From the NCBI GenBank assembly GCA_022036555.1, contig CM039141.1, forward strand, positions 3,259,773-3,323,772: DNA of 64,000 bases. Reading direction: 5' to 3'. This document shows positions 57,420 to 64,000 of this stretch, piece after piece (the first letter of the stretch is position 1; the number at the start of each line of letters is the position of its first letter). The notes under the pieces are model-generated. The model did not search any database. It worked only from the letters and a program-made list of their open reading frames with translations, and was not told the DNA's origin. Both the position numbers and the translations under genes were made by a program. Source of the stretch: Microstegium vimineum (taxonomy: Eukaryota; Streptophyta; Magnoliopsida; Poales; Poaceae).

Positions 57420-59274
57420 GACATCTGTCGCTTGAGAAACATGCTGCCCTTACAAACATGCTTCCCAAGCGACAGATAAAAAGAGACGGAGAGAGTATAT
57501 ATGTTATTTGTTATGAAAATCCGAAACTTGAAGTGTGTACCTTCAAACTTCAAGAGAACTTTAGAAGTAAAAAGATTGTACGCAAGATTAGACAGAGCTG
57601 TTAGTTTGATGTGAGGTTTTGTGTTAAGGTTTTTAGGCTAAACATAGATTGCATGTTTTAGGGGTGGCTATGTATGTAGGGCTGCTGATCATATCAGTGG
57701 AATCAAGCAAGAAATTGTCACTTCTCATCCCAATCCAGACCAGATGTATTGTCTCCGAAATGTCTGTAGGGGAGGAAACAATGAAAAGAAAAGATGTACA
57801 ATTGGGTTGTACTACTGGGTTGGTGAAGGGATTTAACAGTGAGAGCTTTGTTGAAACGAAAGGATATATGGTCCGTATATGAGATATCCAACCAACTGAT
57901 GGTTCTGCTAACTGGAGATTTGACGACAGTGTACCATGGAAGGTACTACCAACTACTGCAGAACTGCTGGACACTGGAGTTGCTATCCAGATCACTGTTT
58001 TGTGCTAGCGCAAGTGCAATGCATCTGACTTCAGATCTGCTACTTTTGTTTCACGAGATGGACTGGAACGGTATCCGTGCTGCGTGCATCAGATCAGAGA
58101 TAACGTAAGAGGTGATGCAGTATGCATCTGCACGAGCACGACTTCCCCGTACCTGGGATCAGTGCTTTGTCCTTCCCGGTTTGAGCTTTATTTGTCACTT
58201 TTCATGGTTGCTATTGCGCTCCAATCATTTGATTGAGATGATGATACTGTTCCCGCAAGACTATGACATTTTAATAATAATAATAATGTCCTCATCATTG
58301 GGTAGCAAAGCATACTGTTCATCCGTAATACGATCACCAGCGATGGTGGTGTCTACCTTTTGTCGTTCTCTCTCAACTGCTGCACTCATTGCAGCTCTCT
58401 CTCTCTCTCTCAATTGACAGCACAAGTTTGGAAAATGGTCTCTAGCACAATAGCGCGTTGCATCTGTGCAGGTTAAAGCAATCTACAAGGCGCAGCTATT
58501 GTTTCAGGAAACTGAGCTATCTCAGTTAATCATAGGAGTAGAGACCACCAAAGTTGAAGTTGACAAATTTTGATGCCTATTTTTTTTCATGAAAAAACAA
58601 CACCGTTCCTTCCAGATTGGTTACCATCATATTTATTTTCGATCTACGCGTAGGTTGATCAGCACGGTGCAGGTGTCAATCTTGCATTTTTTACAAAGAT
58701 TGTTCACAGCCCATGCACAGACCTAAGTGTAGCACGATTGGTCTACATTTCGCAACGAAGGGAATCCGAAATTTACCGCGCCCTAACAAATTCTGAGAAC
58801 GGTGAAAGCAGTGTCAGGTACTCGGATGTCTAGGTTCGGACTAATGGCGAACGAAAGAACGGTTTCTAGGGCTAGAATGATGTAGAATGACACAACAGTC
58901 AAGTTGGTCGCACTTTCTCTTTACACAATCATGTATATCAATACCTCCCAAGGATCAATCGAACTATACATTGATTTCCTCCCGACGGAAAACACCAGCT
59001 TTCATACAACCAGCCTTGCCAGCTTACCTTTAGAACAAGAACATGGAAAAACAACTTTTCACAAATCGGACCTGCAGGGTTACACGCCCAGATGTGTCTC
59101 CCAATCCTATCGCTCTCCATGGTGGCATTCCTGGCGTGTCCTGCCTGGATACGTCAACAAAGATCAATCACGGTACATACCATTGGAAACATTACGGTGC
59201 ATAACTGAATAGGATGGTTATGCGACCATGTCTAGAGAAATTGAGGTGGAGAATGGGGAAGGAGGTCTTACAGG
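57420..59274. other. gene-free stretch between long-TIR element and RabA
   Basis: Short frames at 57371-57604, 57649-57882, 57839-58108 and others match no family I recognise. A 13-bp inverted repeat around 'ctgtcgcttg...caagcgacag' is at about 57423-57476. The last few hundred bases are the probable 3' UTR and flank of the minus-strand RabA gene. Confidence 0.35.
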
Positions 59275-60157
59275 TCATGAGGAGCAGCACCACCTCCCAC
59301 CACTGCTTGTTTGGTTGGCCTCACCCTGCAGCACAACGGCTTTCCCGTTGCTTAGCGACTGCAGCTCGCTTTTCTTCTGCTCTAGTGATTGAAACACCTT
59401 CCTGCTTAGTATGCTGTAGATCTCCTTAACGACAGTTTGAAAAGCTGCTGCAACATTTGACGAATCCAAAGCCGAGGTTTCCATGAAGAAGAGGCCCTGA
59501 GCCTCCGCCAAGGCTTGTCCTTCCGCAGTGCTCACTTCACGTGCATGCTTCAGATCAGTTTTGTTACCCACCAGAATTGTGACGACATTCATATCGGAAT
59601 GAGCTGCAGGTAACCAAAATGGATCAGAAACGAAACAAGATCATATAAAACTACCTAATGCTGAAATTTATAACAAAGTATATTTGGTTTTGAGTTGCAC
59701 TTGTTCATGGTCAGCTTCAAGATATTTTGTTCGTACTTCGTAATGGCAAAGCATACTACTTCTAAAACTCAAATCAATCTACGTGACCTGAGCTTGGTTT
59801 ATTGACTAGGAACTTACTGTGCAGTTCATTGAGCCATCGACCAACACTATCAAAAGTCTGACGCCTGCTAATATCATAGACGAGAAGAGCTCCTACAGCG
59901 CCTCGGTAGTAAGCAGATGTTACTGCTCGAAAGCGCTCTTGTCCAGCAGTGTCCCATATCTGAGCTTTAATCTCCTTTCCATCGATTACCAACTTTTGTG
60001 TCTGGAACTCCACTCCTATAGTGGACTTAGAGTTTGGATAGAACTCATTCCTGGCAAATCTTGCTAGCAAGTTTGATTTACCAACAGAGGAATCCCCAAT
60101 CAGAACAATTTTGAAGAGATAATCCTGGCTTTGTCCATCATCTCCATCATAGGCCAT
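59275..60157 (-). CDS. RabA5-type small GTPase
   Basis: Two coding exons: 60157-59818 and 59603-59275, with GT-AG intron and consistent phase; 222 aa, usual Rab length. All G motifs are present: P-loop GDSSVGKS (residues 21-28), switch I Thr46 in STIGVEF, DTAGQE (69-74), NKTD (127-130) and ETSA (155-158). The C-terminus ends RWCCSS, with Cys219-Cys220 as a double geranylgeranylation site. The Rab-A effector context (IGVEFQTQ, AVTSAYYRGAVGALLVYDI) places it in the plant RABA (Rab11) group, closest by eye to RABA5. These GTPases work in post-Golgi and recycling-endosome traffic to the plasma membrane and cell plate. Start: MAYDGDDGQSQDYLFK is the normal short N-terminus. Confidence 0.95.
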
Positions 60158-61960
60158 TTTGGAACAACTCTATAAATACTGCTGTCCTTCTAGGGCTTGA
60201 CAAAATTACAACACCTGTCATGTTTGTAGAGTTATAGGTACAGATGAGTACATAAACAATGGGAGATGATTCAAAGCGTAACAAATAAAATATCTTAGTT
60301 ATATCACAAAACAAACTCTAAAGAACTAGGAATATGCCATATTCAGACCCCCTTTGGAAGGAAGGGATTTCACAGAAATTGTATAGGATCTCAAAGAAAT
60401 CAGTATATTTTCACAGGAAAAATGCAGAAAACAGAAAAAATTCCAGCTACGGCTTGAGCAAGTTGAAAGTTACAGCATGTCTCCAACGACAGAAAGGTTG
60501 AACAGAAGCATCGGCAGTCAATTGGAAGCAAAGTAAAGTTGGTATCCACACAGAGGATCTAAAGTAAAACTATCAGTAAGAGTGGCCTATAGTAGTTTTG
60601 ACTCTTCACAATTTTGATTTAAGATAAGAAAACCCTCTTCCAATAACGAAGCCAACAAGAGTACAAGAACAGGACATAGGAGAAAATGATGCATAATGTG
60701 AATCAGTACGTCTGCCCTTAAATCCGAACAGATCGTCCTGGATCTTGAAAAAATCCAGGCAACTCACCACCAAGTTCTGTGAAGATGATGAAAAAAATGA
60801 CAACAATGGTACTGGATTGCCCAATAGTTTGTTCGGGCACAACACCAATAGAACAGTGTGCGTGAAGCCCCCTGTTATTCTCGACAATCCACGCACAAAA
60901 CTGTCCACGGATACGCAGTGAACCCAATGTGGCTACACACACCCCCATTTCCAGGAAGGAGACACACAACACAAGGGGGGGGCAAAACAATGTGGGCACG
61001 CCCACATTAGGCACGAGGCACCTGCAATGGAGTGATTAGTGTCTGTCCCCGACGATCAGCTACACATGGGCGGCATCAACAGTACTTACCCGAAGCCCGA
61101 GAGATTTCGATCACCTAGCGCCATAAGTCACATTCTCGCAACAACGCCCGCCCGCCTCCGATTGACTTCCTTCCGCATTGCTCGCGGAACCGCACGGACC
61201 CAGCTGACTTCCCCCAAGTCAGGACTCGAGCTTACACAATGCAGCGCTGGCTGCCACCCGTGGAATTACCGGGGGAAGTGAAATGTAATGGCGCCTTGGC
61301 TAGATTGATACCGCGATTTCATTTCAGAGAAACAACTAAATAAACAGCAAAAATCCGCGGACCCAAATTGCCACGCAGCAAAGGAAATCCGCGACGAGAC
61401 GAATCGAGAGATGGAAACGCTTGGATTCGAATGGAGAAGAAGAACAAAACTAGCCAACAGAGCGAGAGAATCCATTCCATCCCATCTCATCCAAGCGGAG
61501 CCTGGGCTACTCACCAGTGGGCACGAGAAGAAGAAGAGGCCACCCACTCTCCGCGTCCTGGTGGATCTCCACTGGAGCCCCGCTAGGCCGCCGCCGGCGG
61601 GCGGGCGGCGAAAGCGGGCAGACCGTACGGGTAGGGGCAGGAGATCCAACAGCGGGTGGGAGTGCGGGCGCCGCGACGGTCGGGGGCAGTGCGGTCGACG
61701 GCGGCGTGGACTCGGGGAAAGCTGGCTAGGTTTGGTCCCGTGGACTTGAGGGAGACGAGGGCGGGCGTTGGTGGGGGTGGTGGAGGAGGCGGAGGAGGTG
61801 GAGGTGAGAGAGATCTAGATCCCCGGCCACCGCTGGTGCCCGTGTGTTCCGCCCCTGTGCCCCTGTGGTGGAACTCACGTACCGCGTGGTCTGCCTGCCG
61901 CTGCCGGAGCACCAGACCGGTGCGCGACGCACCCCGTCCTCCCTTTTAAATTTCAAAGAG
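60158..61960. other. probable leader and promoter region of RabA
   Basis: No protein-coding exon is recognised. Positions 61560-61830 are GC-rich and pyrimidine-rich on the minus strand, which suits a 5' leader exon for the RabA gene with a leader intron extending toward 60158. This is inference from composition and position. Confidence 0.35.
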
Positions 61961-62129
61961 CTTGTCTACTGTCCTGCCACGCATTTTTACCCCGAGAGAG
62001 TTGTAAAATTGTACTGGTCCTCAGACCATGCTCTGCTCCTAAAATTAATTGAGATGAGTTTTTTTATATCTAAAAATGTTAATAGAGATAGTTTAGTTGG
62101 GATATTTAATTTAATTTCATTGGAAGTGA

Positions 62130-62232
62130 TTATTTTTGTTCTTTCCGGAGGAGTAGGCCCATCAAATCTATAATTTGAATGCCATTTGGCTAAGTATTTT
62201 TGTTCTTTCGGGAGGAGTAGGCCCATCAAATG
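62130..62232. repeat. 35-bp direct repeat
   Basis: A phrase of about 35 bp beginning 'tttttgttcttt' and containing 'ggaggagtaggcccatcaaat' occurs twice, at about 62130-62166 and 62198-62230, spaced about 68 bp. The two differ at a single base in the middle. Confidence 0.85.
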
Positions 62233-62487
62233 CCAAGGTCTTCTTCTGAAAATTGAAATGGCAAATTCCTAGAGCTGTTTTCCAGTGAAACGTTACTGCC
62301 AGCTTTACTGCAGCTTCGTCCAACAGTCCCGGGAACCCATCAGGCGACACGACTGTACTGTACGCCGGTTCTCTGCATCTCACGCCGGTGGACCAGAGCG
62401 CACGGAGCACGGAGGGAGGATTGAAAGCAGCAGCAGCAGAGCCCTGTACAGTGCAGTGCGTACACCAGCGGCTGCCGTGCGCGCTCG

Positions 62488-62536
62488 GGACACGGACACG
62501 GGCACGGGCACGGGCACGGGCACGGGCACGGGCACG
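62488..62536. repeat. (GGGCAC)n hexanucleotide microsatellite
   Basis: About seven GGGCAC units with two GGACAC variants at the start. It encodes Gly-Thr or Ala-Arg dipeptide runs in overlapping frames, which are artefacts. Confidence 0.9.
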
Positions 62537-62830
62537 CACTGACGTTGACAAGCAAGGGCACTGGATGGAAAGGTAGTGCTGGCCCGTTCCTGCCCGGCAG
62601 GCGGCAGTGCGCTGTACTACGAGCGAACAAACCGGCGTACGGCGTACCACCACCGCCACCGTCGCATCCGTAACGGCGCCCACGTCCGCACTAGGGCTAG
62701 GACTACCGTGATAGAGTAGAAATACTACGACTGAAGTAAAGTTACTAAAGGGAATTACTAAAATTATAATCAAAGGCTGAAAAGTTAAAGCGGATAGACC
62801 TGAATTATAGTGACTCTAATTGATAGTCAC

Positions 62831-63053
62831 TAGGGGCTGTTTGGTTTAACCTGGTTCCTAAAGTTTAGTGTCTCCTAAAGTTTAGTAGCCTAATTGTTTG
62901 GTTTCATCTACTAAGGCACATGTCCCATGTACACTTTAGCTACTCTTTTGTGACTAAAATCTACTAAAGTTTAGTGATCTCTAAACTTTAGTCAAGGTGT
63001 TTGGTATTTTAGAAACTAAAGTGATTTAGTGACCCCTAACCAAACAGGCCCTA
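62831..63053. mobile_element. MITE with TAGGGGCTGTTTGGTT ends
   Basis: A 223-bp element with ends TAGGGGCTGTTTGGTT and AACCAAACAGGCCCTA. The interior carries many 'ctaaagtttag' palindromic words. The ends suggest a Tourist/PIF- or hAT-derived MITE. No clear target duplication distinguishes them. Confidence 0.7.
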
Positions 63054-63481
63054 GATTATATCAGAGGCCGGAAGTCGTGCTTTGTAGCTTTGTATCAACT
63101 CGATGTATTACTACTGTGGTCTTAATAAAAGCTTCCTATATATAAAAAAAGAGTCTAATGCTCCTTTGTTTTTTATATCTAAGTGTATAATATAAGTTAT
63201 TTTTATTTTTTTCTAAATACATAATTTTTATTATGCTTTTACATATATATTTTATCTAGGGCATCAATAAGACGGGTTATATCAAAATATTTTCTCTATC
63301 TTAACGCAAAAACATGCAAACCTTTTAAAATTTAGAATATATTATAATTTGAAATGATAAGAGTATAAATCATCTATTTTTTCAACAAGTTTTTCAGAAA
63401 TTAAAACATCTCCATGTTTTTTTCATCGTTGTACTCGATCCAATTGGCAGATTGTACGCGATCCACAAGCTATTTATATCA

Positions 63482-63729
63482 GGTCTTGTTTAGTTGATTT
63501 TTTTTAAAAAAAAGACAATGTAGCACTTTCGTTTGTATTTGATAATTATTGTCTAACTATAGAGTAATTAGGCTTAAAGGTTCGTCTCACAAATAACACA
63601 AATTACAGATAAAATTTATAATTAGTTATTTTTTATCTATATTTAATGTTATATGCATGCGTCTAAAATTTTAATATGATAAAAAATATTGTAAAGTTTT
63701 AAAATTTTGAAGGGAACTAAATAAGATTA
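63482..63729. mobile_element. MITE of the GGTCTTGTTTAGTT family
   Basis: Left end GGTCTTGTTTAGTTG and right end GGGAACTAAATAAGATT are imperfect inverted repeats. Internal landmarks such as GCACTTTCGTTTGTATTTGA, 'ggttcgtctcacaaat' and 'atgcatgcgtctaaa' match an abundant MITE family that I know from sorghum and related grasses. About 248 bp, slightly decayed. Confidence 0.7.
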
Positions 63730-64000
63730 GGGTTGGTACATGTATTTCTGTGAGTAATAACAAGGTTGCTATTGTGTCGCCTCCTCAACCCTTGTACTGT
63801 ACGGAGTACATCGCATGCACTACCCATCTCTACATTTGCAACTTGGGCCATGACCTAGTTGACTACATTTGGCTACCGTGTGGTGTGCGTGTACAGCGAG
63901 GCCAGCCGGCAAAGTTTACAGCGGCCACCCCGCCGGCCGCTGCCGTGGGAATGATGGATAGAGTAGCTAGCGCGTAGGGAGACGGTGGAGTGCGTGGCTG
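63730..64000. other. window end, nothing recognised
   Basis: A short open frame (63750-63977) lacks any domain. Confidence 0.3.

Noticed and set aside
1..64000. CRISPR arrays, operons, phage or bacterial defence systems
   Set aside because: The sequence is clearly plant nuclear DNA with spliced genes; none of the tandem repeats has repeat-spacer architecture.

Overview
The window is nuclear DNA of a grass, most likely sorghum or a close Andropogoneae relative. Genes have GT-AG introns and GC-rich first exons set in AT-rich intergenic DNA. There are many grass-type MITEs (Stowaway ends of the CTCCCTCCGT type, a GGTCTTGTTTAGTT-type MITE), a nuclear tRNA-His, and several cut-and-paste transposons with recognisable target-site duplications. 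The species is an inference from repeat style, not a proven identification.

Six protein genes can be rebuilt exon by exon with phase-consistent splice sites. They are an R2R3-MYB factor (minus, 9377-7980, 373 aa), a pectin acetylesterase (minus, 27921-24410, 12 exons, 415 aa), a SART-1/DOT2 tri-snRNP protein (plus, 37736-42881, 12 coding exons, 830 aa), a HAD-family pyrimidine 5'-nucleotidase-like phosphatase (plus, 45133-46472, 6 exons, 258 aa), a divergent C-terminally short LTV1-like ribosome-biogenesis protein (plus, 54309-55940, 387 aa), and a RabA5-type small GTPase (minus, 60157-59275, 222 aa). A dirigent-protein pseudogene (10470-10833), a weak AT-hook exon (13220-13542), captured or deleted transposon genes, and one tRNA-His (32573-32644, minus) complete the gene content. 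These are unrelated single genes; there is no operon-like or cluster logic.

Layout: 1-7.9 kb is AT-rich and transposon-laden; 7.9-9.4 kb holds the MYB gene; 10.2-10.8 kb the dirigent pseudogene with a duplicated TATA region; 11-15 kb a degenerate AT-hook locus; 15.8-19 kb two nearly identical 0.5 kb segments enclosing the 3' end of an LTR retrotransposon; 19-24 kb is gene-poor; 24.4-28 kb the pectin acetylesterase with a Pack-MULE about 470 bp upstream of its start; 32.2-32.6 kb tRNA-His beside a degenerate tandem repeat; 35.4-43 kb the SART-1 gene with a PIF/Harbinger element in its leader; 45-46.5 kb the HAD gene; 47.1-48 kb a CACTA element; 48-53.5 kb AT-rich with no gene seen; 54-56 kb LTV1-like; 56.6-57.4 kb a long-TIR element; 59-62 kb RabA and its probable leader; 62.8-63.7 kb two MITEs.

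No new multi-gene system was found. The most informative signals are structural: the recombination scar at 15.8-19 kb, the Pack-MULE carrying a U-box E3-ligase fragment, the transposon-interrupted SART-1 leader, and the eroding LTV1 copy.
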